From Tribonema minus (taxonomy: Eukaryota > Sar > Xanthophyceae > Tribonematales > Tribonemataceae), in contig JAFCMP010000223.1 in assembly GCA_017506865.1 (NCBI GenBank), positions 310,001 to 374,000 on the forward strand: 64,000 nt of DNA, read 5' to 3'. Below the pieces are notes generated by a model, which had not been told where the DNA came from, searched no databases, and worked only from the letters and a program-made list of their open reading frames with translations. Each line of letters starts with the position of its first letter. The stretch's first letter is position 1. The position numbers and the translations under genes are program-made. Positions 38,020 to 45,098 of the stretch are shown piece by piece.

Positions 38020-40095
38020 TCAAACTTCGATCGGCGCCGCGGAGGTGATGCCCTCGGAGACAGCCGGAGCCGGATCCGTCTTCCGGCGGCTGAGGGCCCG
38101 ACGATGCTCGTCGTCGAGGCACATCTTGCGCTTGAGCCGCCCCTGCGTGATGTCCGGGCTGGGGTGGAAGCAGAGGAAGTCTGCGGAGAGCCGCCGCCGC
38201 TCCACGCGCAGAAACGCGCGGGTCGCCTTCTCCGTCCGGCTGGCTGGGCCCAGTACGGCGCCGACGTCTTGGCCGAACGCCAGGGCGCGCGCGTAGAGCA
38301 GGACCATCAAGCCGCAGTTGCAGCCGTCCGGCTGCTGAGGACAACGCCCCCTGTCCACGAAGGACGTCTCGATCACGGGGCTCCGCCCCTGGCTGCGCGA
38401 TGCCTCGGCGCCGGACACGTAGTCAGCGAAGGCGGCGACCAGCTCTCGGCCCTCATTGTCGGCGAGGCCGATGAGGCTGTCGTAGTAGTCCAGCCGCCAG
38501 CGGACATTCGACTCCTGTGCGTCGCGGCGCGCGTGAAGAAGCGTCCAGTGGTTGCCGTTGACGTGGAAGGGGAAGAAGACCTGACGGACCGCGGAGTCGG
38601 GCGCGAAGACGGCGTGAAGGGAGGTTCCTTTCCTCCTGTGGAGCTTGGCGGACATCGCCGGGACTCCCCTCGCCTTCATGAGGGTCTGCGCTGCAAGTGA
38701 AGCGACGGACACCACCGTGCCGTCGGGGAAATGCGCCACAATCATCAAGAAGGCGTTGTTGACGATGCTGTCGTTGAGGTACGCGGAGGGGTCCCACAGC
38801 CGCTGCATGTCGGCGGCGGTCAGAGGGTAGCCGTGAACGAAGGCGACGGGCGCTCCGTTGCGGCCAAAGAGGTCCAAGCGGTCGTTGGCCTGGGTCAGCA
38901 ACAGCAGCTCCGGCTCCGGGTCCCTGTCGGTGCGAGAACGCAGGAAGGGAGGCATGTCTGCTCGCACGGCGGGAGCCGGATGTGCGGGTCCGTCGTCGTC
39001 GTCGTCGGCTATCTCGAGCGTCGGCGTGTCGAGGGCGAGGGTGCGGGTGATGCGCCGTTTGCGCTCGGCGGGGTCGGGATGAAGCAGCAGGAGGTCCCGG
39101 ACGATGCCGTCGCGGTGGTCCTTGAGAGCGGCGCCGCAGCCGTGAGGGCCATAGTCGGCGAGGACGTCGGCGACGCGCAGCGGGTCGCAGTCCTGCATGG
39201 CGAGCCACCGCATTGCGACCAGCACGGCGACGGCGCCGTCGGCGCCCTCGGGAAGAACGCGGCGGACGTCGCTGCCGTGCGGCAGCCGCTTCACCACGCA
39301 GAACAGGGCGCGGGTCACGCCCGTGTGGTGTTCCGCAGCGGCGTCGTCGTAGCCGTGGCTGAGCAGCACTCTGGTGTGCGCCTTGCCGTCGACGGCGATG
39401 ACGCACACCAGCCCCCAGCAGGTCGCCGGGGGGGGCGAGCACGATGTGCTGTCCATGTTGTAAATGACAGCGAGGACATCAGCGTCATCGATACGTCGAA
39501 GCTCTTCTTTCTGCTGGTCTTTCGGGATGTTTTCTGGGTGCCTGAGCACGATGCTCCCGGCGCCGACGGGGCCGAACGTCACAGCGCGCCGAGATGAAGC
39601 CTCACCTCCTGAGGTGCCGGCCTCGGGCTCCTGAGCGTTCAGCAGCTCTGCATACATCTCCAGGGCCCGCCAGGGCAGCCCTCTCTGGGAATTGATAATG
39701 TCCATCACGTGTTTCTTGCGAAGAGTCAAGGTGCCCAGAGTGGCGCAGGCGCCCTCATCCGTCTTCACCCTCTGCGCTTCGGACAGCAGAGCCTGCAGCT
39801 CTTCCTGAGGCGCCCTGGCCATGTGCTTCTTCTTCATGAACGAGGGCAACAGAGGAACGGGGAGGTAGGGCCAGGTGGGCGCCTCTGCACTGCTGCTGCT
39901 GCTGCTGCTGCTGGTGGCTGCCATGTTTCTGCAGTGTGATGCGCCAGCGCAAAAGGGAAATGGACTCTCTCGCTGCTGCTGCTGCTGCCTGCGCTGCCTG
40001 ACAAGGTGACTCTCAGACTGAGCTTGTGCTGCTGCTGCTGCTGCTGTCGGTACCGGTGACGTTTGCTGCTGGTTGCTGCTGGTCCGAGAGGTCAA
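38020..40095 (-). CDS. Ulp1/adenain-type cysteine protease with long N-terminal extension
   Basis: 691 residues from 40095. An internal ATG at 39924 (MAATSSSSSS) is an alternative start that drops a Gln/Ala-rich leader made of CAG repeats. The C-terminal ~250 residues are a C48-type protease. A WDPSAYLNDSIVNNAFLM segment matches the W(L)xD..IN entry motif. The catalytic His is in NGNHWTLL, the Asp in YYDSL, the oxyanion Gln in PQQPDGCNCG and the Cys in NCGLMVLLYA. The middle ~350 residues are unassigned, with an acidic patch (EIADDDDDG). Family role: deSUMOylation or processing of viral structural proteins. In large DNA viruses related proteases mature virion proteins, which fits the neighbouring virion genes. 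The CAG-coded N-terminus is unlike the other viral genes. Confidence 0.8.
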   Translation of the reverse strand: MTSRTSSNQQQTSPVPTAAAAAAQAQSESHLVRQRRQQQQQRESPFPFCAGASHCRNMAATSSSSSSSSAEAPTWPYLPVPLLPSFMKKKHMARAPQEELQALLSEAQRVKTDEGACATLGTLTLRKKHVMDIINSQRGLPWRALEMYAELLNAQEPEAGTSGGEASSRRAVTFGPVGAGSIVLRHPENIPKDQQKEELRRIDDADVLAVIYNMDSTSCSPPPATCWGLVCVIAVDGKAHTRVLLSHGYDDAAAEHHTGVTRALFCVVKRLPHGSDVRRVLPEGADGAVAVLVAMRWLAMQDCDPLRVADVLADYGPHGCGAALKDHRDGIVRDLLLLHPDPAERKRRITRTLALDTPTLEIADDDDDGPAHPAPAVRADMPPFLRSRTDRDPEPELLLLTQANDRLDLFGRNGAPVAFVHGYPLTAADMQRLWDPSAYLNDSIVNNAFLMIVAHFPDGTVVSVASLAAQTLMKARGVPAMSAKLHRRKGTSLHAVFAPDSAVRQVFFPFHVNGNHWTLLHARRDAQESNVRWRLDYYDSLIGLADNEGRELVAAFADYVSGAEASRSQGRSPVIETSFVDRGRCPQQPDGCNCGLMVLLYARALAFGQDVGAVLGPASRTEKATRAFLRVERRRLSADFLCFHPSPDITQGRLKRKMCLDDEHRRALSRRKTDPAPAVSEGITSAAPIEV

Positions 40096-40611
40096 CCCGA
40101 GCCACAGGTTCTGCAGGCGATGGGCCAGCGGAGGCGAAGGCTACCAGAGGTCGCTGCTGCTGCTGCTGCTGCTGATGCTGCTGCGTGTAAGCCAGTGCGT
40201 CCTGTCAGCGCTTTTCTGCTGGCAGAGGAAAAACAAAAAGTGTGACGGACAATTAGACCGCGCGCGCACATGAGGAGCGCGCGCGGTTTTTGGGTTCTTT
40301 TGAGCGGGGATGGCACGTGCAGGCGTCGCCAGAGGCAATCAAGAGGACATGGCGGCCTGGAACATTCAGTTTGGGGTGGTCAAGCTATGTCTTGACGCAG
40401 CAGCAGCTGTTGTGTGCTCCGCTGCTGCGTGCTTCTCGGCTCTCGGCTCCTTGCGATGTGCATCGCCGAACCCGTCTGCGTTCATGACGTTGGTCAATGT
40501 TTCGGAGACAACTGAGAGCCGCATGTCGCAGCAGGAACTCTCAAGGCCTCTGTGCTGAGGAGCAGCCTTTTGCAGCGCCGTGTGCCGTTCCGGCGACGGC
40601 GTGGTGCATCC
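40096..40611. other. Non-coding interval between protease and helicase genes
   Basis: It holds CTG-repeat tracts (40105-40190), the strong hairpin at 40258-40291 and about 320 bp with no supported gene. It is the longest gap inside the minus-strand cluster of 38.0-44.9 kb. Confidence 0.5.
40258..40291 (+). terminator. GC-rich hairpin followed by T5
   Basis: CCGCGCGCGC pairs perfectly with GCGCGCGCGG around a 9-nt loop (acatgagga), and TTTTT follows. On the plus strand this has the shape of an intrinsic-terminator-like or structured 3'-end hairpin, but no plus-strand gene ends here. It may instead be an extrusion or regulatory structure. Confidence 0.4.
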
Positions 40612-42273
40612 TCAAGTCGCCGAGTCAAGATATGGACCGCCGGCGTTCCTGCTCGCAGCCGATTTCGCTCTTGTTTTCGCTCGGCCATGTGCTGGTTGTT
40701 TTCCGAGTCGCTGCTTGCGGTCCGCCTTCGCTCGCGCCTTCGCTTCTCTCGCGGCCTCTCTCTCCAGCGACGCTTCCGTCAGCGGCATCCTGACCGCGCC
40801 GGTGGCGATCTCGGCCATGCACGCGTCCACCTCTCGAGCCTTCGCCATGTTGTCCTCCACTTGTTGTTCGTCGTGCGTGCGGCCGCCCTGCTCCGCTAGC
40901 AGAGCCGTGACGGCAGGGGCGATGACTCGTGCGGGATACCTGCACCCCTCGCCGAACACCTCACGCAGGCCGGCCTCGAGCGCCGCCCCATCGGACGCCG
41001 GGCAGGCCGCCGTCGGCGCGTGGGCGACGTAATGGTGCACGTGCACGACGGAGAAGACCCTGCCGGCGTGACTCCTGAGCCGTATAGCCCTCGCCAGCGT
41101 CTGTCGCTCCTCGCTGAGGTTGTTGTGGGGCTCCAGGAGGTGAAACGACGCAGTGCCGAGGAGGTCCGTGCCACGGGCGCTCGCTGGACTCAGCACCAGG
41201 ACGTCGAGCGCGCCGCCATTGTACGCCCTCACGATGGCCGTTCGCTCCTTGGCGGAAGCGACGCTGCCGTCGATGGCTCCCACCCTCAGCCCCTCCTTCT
41301 TCAGCAGCTCTACGAGCGGAGCCACGCCCCTCTCCACGCGGCAGCTGTACACGACGGCGGGCAGCGGTCCCGCCGCCACGTTGGCGACAAGCGCCAGCAT
41401 CTTCGGTGAGGTCTCGGCGTCGCCGAATGGCATGTTCAGCACGGACACCAAGGCCTGGCTGTACCGGTTGTTGATCGGCCGATGCACGCTCCAACTCTCG
41501 CCGTCGAGGACCATGGTCGTGCTGTTGTTCCTGCTGGCCGCGTACTTGAGCGCCTGCGGCCAGGTCATCGGCACCCTGTGCACCTCCGTCTCGACGGAGG
41601 GGTACAGCTTGGCGGCGCCCGGGCACAGGCGAGGGTCGTAGCAGAGCACATGGCCCGCAGAGGCCTGCCTCAACGGCGCGTCGGCTCGACCGGCGGTCAG
41701 GAACGCGAAGCCCACCGCGTCCTGCGCCGAGTTGACGATCGGCGTGCCGGAGAGGAGCAGGACTCGGCGGAAGGACCGCACGGCGCCCGCCATCTCCTTC
41801 TGCCTCGCGGTCAGGTTGCGGAAGCTCTGAGCTTCGTCGACGATGAGGAGGTCCGTGTCCCGCGCCAACCGGGGGATCTGGCCTGCCTTCATGCGCTTTT
41901 CGAAGGCGTTGGCGGACAGCACGGCGAAGGTGAATCCTGCGGGGCAGTGCAGCCGGCGGATGGCAGCGGCCCACTGGCCGACCAGTGACTTGTCGCAGAC
42001 GACGCAGACGGTGGGGGATGTGCTCCCCAGAGCGGGCAGCTCCAGCGCGCACAGGAGGGCCGTGAGTGTCTTGCCGGACCCCATCTGGAAGAGCAGCCAG
42101 CACGGCGACTTGAACTGCGGAGACGCGAAGTGGTTCACGGCATCGCGCTGGTGAGGGTAGGGAGCGGGGTTGCTCCGATACTTCTTGTCGCCGGAGCCGC
42201 CCAGCCCCCGCTTGGCGAACACCACCTCCGTCCCGAGCTGATTGCCGCCGGAAGACTGCGCGATGGCCGGCAT
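40612..42273 (-). CDS. SF2 DEAD/DEAH-like helicase of viral D6/D11 (NPH-I/VETF) type
   Basis: 553 residues. Motif Q/I region YPHQRDAVNHF and QMGSGKTLTAL (Walker A, ~63-71), LLIVDEAQSFRN (motif II, ~142-153), LLLSGTPIVNS (motif III, ~172-182), LVLSPASARGTDLLG (motif V) and QTLARAIRLRSH (motif VI). The RAIRxxSH form of motif VI followed by VVHVHHYVAH is characteristic of the poxvirus D6R/D11L-type helicases conserved in nucleocytoplasmic large DNA viruses. Those act in early transcription initiation or termination. A basic C-terminal tail (AKARAKADRKQRLGK) may bind nucleic acid. It is compact for the family (no extra domains). Same strand as the kinase, with 57 bp between the kinase stop and this start. 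This is strong evidence that the block is viral. Confidence 0.85.
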   Translation of the reverse strand: MPAIAQSSGGNQLGTEVVFAKRGLGGSGDKKYRSNPAPYPHQRDAVNHFASPQFKSPCWLLFQMGSGKTLTALLCALELPALGSTSPTVCVVCDKSLVGQWAAAIRRLHCPAGFTFAVLSANAFEKRMKAGQIPRLARDTDLLIVDEAQSFRNLTARQKEMAGAVRSFRRVLLLSGTPIVNSAQDAVGFAFLTAGRADAPLRQASAGHVLCYDPRLCPGAAKLYPSVETEVHRVPMTWPQALKYAASRNNSTTMVLDGESWSVHRPINNRYSQALVSVLNMPFGDAETSPKMLALVANVAAGPLPAVVYSCRVERGVAPLVELLKKEGLRVGAIDGSVASAKERTAIVRAYNGGALDVLVLSPASARGTDLLGTASFHLLEPHNNLSEERQTLARAIRLRSHAGRVFSVVHVHHYVAHAPTAACPASDGAALEAGLREVFGEGCRYPARVIAPAVTALLAEQGGRTHDEQQVEDNMAKAREVDACMAEIATGAVRMPLTEASLEREAAREAKARAKADRKQRLGKQPAHGRAKTRAKSAASRNAGGPYLDSAT

Positions 42274-42330
42274 CGGCGCTTGATGTCGACTCGCCGCGAA
42301 AACAAACCGTCGCCGACATGCAGTGAATCG

Positions 42331-43622
42331 TCAGTAGTCCGACCACAGTAGCCTCGGCGGGGTCGGGGCCGCCCTCGTCGGCAGGGTGCCGGCGCCGCCG
42401 CAGGCGTCCAGCTGCGTCAGAGCGGCCACCGCCCCCACGTTCGCCGCTGGCGGCTGGTCCGCGGCCGCCATCTGAGCTGCGGCCTGCTCCGCGTCCATGC
42501 CCGACAGCGCCACGCTCAGGTACGATCCGGGGGGGGACCGGGAGCTCGCCGAGCGAGAGGGGCTCGCCGCCTTCGCGGGACTGTCGAGGGCCGCGTCGAA
42601 GGAGTCTTCGCTGCCGCCCGCGTCCATGTCCTGCTCCGAGGCGTCGAGCCGCGAGGCGGACTCGTCCCTCCTCAGACTCACTCTCGTGCTCAGCTTGCGG
42701 CCGCACGTCCTCCTGCTCAGCGAGCGCCTGGCCATCCAGGGGTGCCGCCGTATGTCCGCGACCCCTATGCGCTGCGACGGATCCGCAGTCAGCATGAGGG
42801 ACACGAGGCCCCGGGCGAGTGCGCGCACGTGGTGGGGGAAGCTGAAGTCCGCGACCCTGATCTTGGCGCACAGGTCGTCCATGCTCACATCGTCGAACGG
42901 CAGGTAGCCGGCCAGCATGACGAAGAGCACCACCCCCAGGCTCCAGACGTCCGCCTTCACGGGGTCGTACCGCCTGCCGCTGAGGACCTCCGGGGCGCAG
43001 AAGTTGGGAGTGCCTGCGAGCGAGGGGCGGGCAGGACGAGTGAGGGCGTCGTCGAGGATGAGGCGAGCATCTGAGGGTGCGCGTCGCTGGCAGGCCGGCG
43101 TTTCGGGCGGCGGCGCTCACCGCAGCGAGTGTACACCTCCAGCACCGTGCCGTGGTCCAGGAAGGCCCGGCTGAAGCCGAAGTCAGCGACGCGGATGGAG
43201 CCGTCCGCGGCCAGCAGGATGTTCTCCGGCTTCAGGTCTCGATGGCAGATGCCGACGGAGTGGCAGTACTCCATCGCGTCCAGAATCTGGGTGAAGTAGG
43301 TCCTGGTCGTCTCCTCGTCGAACATGTCCTGATCCACGATCTTGTCGAACAGGTCCCCCCCCTCCGCCAGCTCGCACACCAGGAACACGTGACTCTCCGA
43401 CTTGAGGACCTCGATCAGGCTCAGCACGTTGGGGTGCTTGAGCCTCTTCATGACGGAGATCTCCCGCCGCACGCTGCGGCACATCCGCTGCTCCTTGATC
43501 CTGTCCACGTCCATGACCTTGATGGCCACCCTCTGGCCGGTGTCGGAGTGAACTCCCAGGCGCACCTGCCCGAAGGCGCCATCTCCCAGAAGGTTCAGCA
43601 GCTCGTACTTGCCGACAAACAT
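42331..43622 (-). CDS. SNF1/CaMK-like Ser/Thr protein kinase, interrupted by a 107-nt intron
   Basis: The joined exons 43622-43121 and 43013-42331 encode 394 residues. Exon 1 has the Gly loop LGDGAFGQVRLG (~12-23), VAIK (~32-35), catalytic loop HRDLKPEN (~127-134) and VADFGFS (~145-151), and stops at YTRC plus one base. Exon 2 resumes GTPNFCAPEVLSG and RYDPVKADVWSLGVVLFVML, restoring an unbroken activation segment and APE motif. The splice sites are GTGAGC and ctcgcag. Without splicing the frame runs into Arg/Pro-rich nonsense. Residues after ~255 (ISL-type tail, DMDAGGSEDSFDAAL) are Ser/Ala-rich and unassigned. The start is 74 bp after the histone-doublet stop, in the same direction. Viral kinases usually phosphorylate virion or host proteins. 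Confidence 0.85.
43014..43120 (-). other. Spliceosomal-type intron in the kinase gene
   Basis: 107 nt on the minus strand, from gtgagcgccgcc to ctcgctcgcag. Removing it joins TRC to GTPNFCAPEVL in phase 1 and completes the conserved kinase activation segment. It is the only intron I can demonstrate inside the 10-57 kb viral-like block. Confidence 0.85.
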
Positions 43623-43695
43623 CACAGCGACATGGGAGTCCCGAGTGCTGAGTGACACATATATTTTCAGTGGGCGGCGGGCTCGAGTCGCGGGC

Positions 43696-44580
43696 CTACT
43701 TCTTGCGGGCGTCCTTGGAGACGCGCACGGCACCCTTGGGCAGGACGGCGGCCAGCAGGCGGTTGCCTCCGACCTGCTGCACGCTCGCCGCCTTCTTGCC
43801 CGTGGCGTGCGCCGTCTCCACGTGGCCGTAGACGGCCTCGCTGATGTGCGAGGACTTGATGCGGGTGGTCTCGTGCTTGGAGCCCCCCTTGCGCTTGCCC
43901 TGCTCGCTCCTGATGACCTGGATGGTGTCCTCGATGGTGGCGGCCATCACGGCCTCCACGAAGCTGGCGAGGAAAGGGGCGGCGCTCTCCCCGACGCGGT
44001 CCGCGACGTGGTTGCTGCGGAGCAGGCTCTCCGTGTGGCCGATCGACACCTTCAGCCCCGCGATCGCGCTGCGGTTGCCCTTGGCCGTCCTCAGGCGCTT
44101 GATCTGAGCCCCGACCTGCTCGTCCGACTGCATGAAGCTCCTCAGCTCCTTGGCGATCTCGCTGCTGCTGCCGAAGCGGAGCATGACGGCCGCCCTGATG
44201 TCCGTGTAGTCCAGCGTCTTCTTCTTCTTCTGGTCCTTGATCATGGCGTCGCGTGCCTGGTCCGCCACGCTCATGACGATGGAGGCGGCCTGCGAGTCCA
44301 GGGCGCCCATGGCCTGCTTGCTGATGGTGTAGCCGAAGCTCTTGCTCTTGGCGACCTTCTCCACGAGGGCGCGCAGGTTGGCCCTGTACGTGCGCTCGCT
44401 CTTGCGCGCCGTGCTCTTCCCTCCGGCCTTCTTGGGCGCCTTTGCCTTCTTGACGGCCTTCTTGGCCCTCTTGGCGGGCGCCGCGCGAGCGCCCTCGTCG
44501 TCCGCGTGCCGCTTCGGCGAGACGACGGCCTCGGCGTGGCCCAGGTCGTACGCGCCGTAGATGTCGTCGGTGGAGGACAT
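43696..44580 (-). CDS. Histone doublet, H2B-H2A fusion
   Basis: 294 residues. A basic Lys/Ala-rich tail (KRAKKAVKKAKAPKKAGGK) precedes an H2B-type fold (~63-150: FGYTISKQAMGALDSQAASI, then TLDYTDIRAAVMLRF). A short linker then leads to an H2A-type fold (~172-285: GLKVSIGHTESLLRS, DRVGESAAPFLASFVE, TRIKSSHISEAVYGH, VQQVGGNRLLAAVLPK). Fused H2B-H2A doublets are known from Marseilleviridae and some other giant viruses, where they form nucleosome-like particles that package viral DNA. Cellular core histones are separate genes. The upstream region has gcgaaaaaatctgttatttc, about 35-45 nt before the ATG, and lacks the TTTTGTR motif of the structural genes. Same direction as the kinase. Confidence 0.9.
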   Translation of the reverse strand: MSSTDDIYGAYDLGHAEAVVSPKRHADDEGARAAPAKRAKKAVKKAKAPKKAGGKSTARKSERTYRANLRALVEKVAKSKSFGYTISKQAMGALDSQAASIVMSVADQARDAMIKDQKKKKTLDYTDIRAAVMLRFGSSSEIAKELRSFMQSDEQVGAQIKRLRTAKGNRSAIAGLKVSIGHTESLLRSNHVADRVGESAAPFLASFVEAVMAATIEDTIQVIRSEQGKRKGGSKHETTRIKSSHISEAVYGHVETAHATGKKAASVQQVGGNRLLAAVLPKGAVRVSKDARKK

Positions 44581-44683
44581 GGGGAGAGACGAGGTCGCGG
44601 TATGAACCGAAATAACAGATTTTTTCGCGCAATCTGCCGGTCTCGTGTCTTCAGGCCCCGGTGATCGCGCGTGCGGTCGCGGT

Positions 44684-44947
44684 TCACACCTCGCAGACGA
44701 AACCCATCGCCGTCCCCACGATCATGGCCAGGACCACGGCGTACTCATCGGAGCCCCACATGGTCTTCCTGGCCGCCAGCATCGTGCTGAGAGCGTTCAT
44801 CCCCGTGGCGACCACGAGGCCGAACGACATGCACTTCTCGGGGATGAGGACCCATCGCCTCTCCGCCTTCGCCATGGCGGCCCTGGCGACGTCCGAGCTG
44901 GCGTGTATGGTGACGAGAGTCGCGAGCAGGGCCACCCAGATGTGCAT
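44684..44947 (-). CDS. Small membrane protein, about three hydrophobic segments
   Basis: 87 residues from the ATG at 44947 (MHIWVALLATLVTIHASSD). An ATG 17 codons earlier is rejected because the TTTTGTG motif lies between the two. Hydrophobic segments are IWVALLATLVTI, SFGLVVATGMNALSTML and YAVVLAMIVGTAMGFVCEV, separated by a basic patch (KAERRWVLIPEK). No family is recognised. A virion inner-membrane protein is a reasonable inference from size and promoter. It is divergent from the minor structural gene at 45099. Confidence 0.62.
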   Translation of the reverse strand: MHIWVALLATLVTIHASSDVARAAMAKAERRWVLIPEKCMSFGLVVATGMNALSTMLAARKTMWGSDEYAVVLAMIVGTAMGFVCEV

Positions 44948-44975
44948 GGAGTGCGCGTATTCGCTCCAGGCTCCA

Positions 44976-44983
44976 CACAAAAC
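44976..44983 (-). promoter_or_regulatory. GTTTTGTG motif before the small membrane protein
   Basis: The minus strand reads gttttgtgtggagcc, ending 28 nt before the ATG at 44947. It matches the shared motif and decides the start. Confidence 0.55.
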
Positions 44984-45011
44984 GGCCAGCCGGCGCACGC
45001 CTCAAACACCC

Positions 45012-45059
45012 GTGAGGCTCGCCGTGAGGCTCGCCGTGAGGCTCGCCGTGAGGCTCGCC
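45012..45059. repeat. Four-copy 12-bp minisatellite gtgaggctcgcc
   Basis: Four exact 12-bp units lie in the divergent promoter region between 44947 and 45099, immediately upstream of the TTTTGTG motif of the plus-strand gene. Confidence 0.92.
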
Positions 45060-45068
45060 CGCGCGATA

Positions 45069-45075
45069 TTTTGTG
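45069..45075 (+). promoter_or_regulatory. TTTTGTG motif before the minor structural protein gene
   Basis: gatattttgtgccctgc ends 23 nt before the ATG at 45099 and matches the shared motif. Confidence 0.55.
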
Positions 45076-45098
45076 CCCTGCAGTGAACGGCGCGAGGC

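Noticed and set aside
40961..43120. 719-residue minus-strand frame over the helicase and kinase genes
   Set aside because: Arg/Gly/Pro-rich shadow of two genes with clear motifs in other frames; it also crosses the kinase intron.
42957..43733. Kinase as two separate genes or a frameshifted pseudogene
   Set aside because: A GT-AG intron of 107 nt restores the exact activation-segment sequence, so splicing explains the frame change better.
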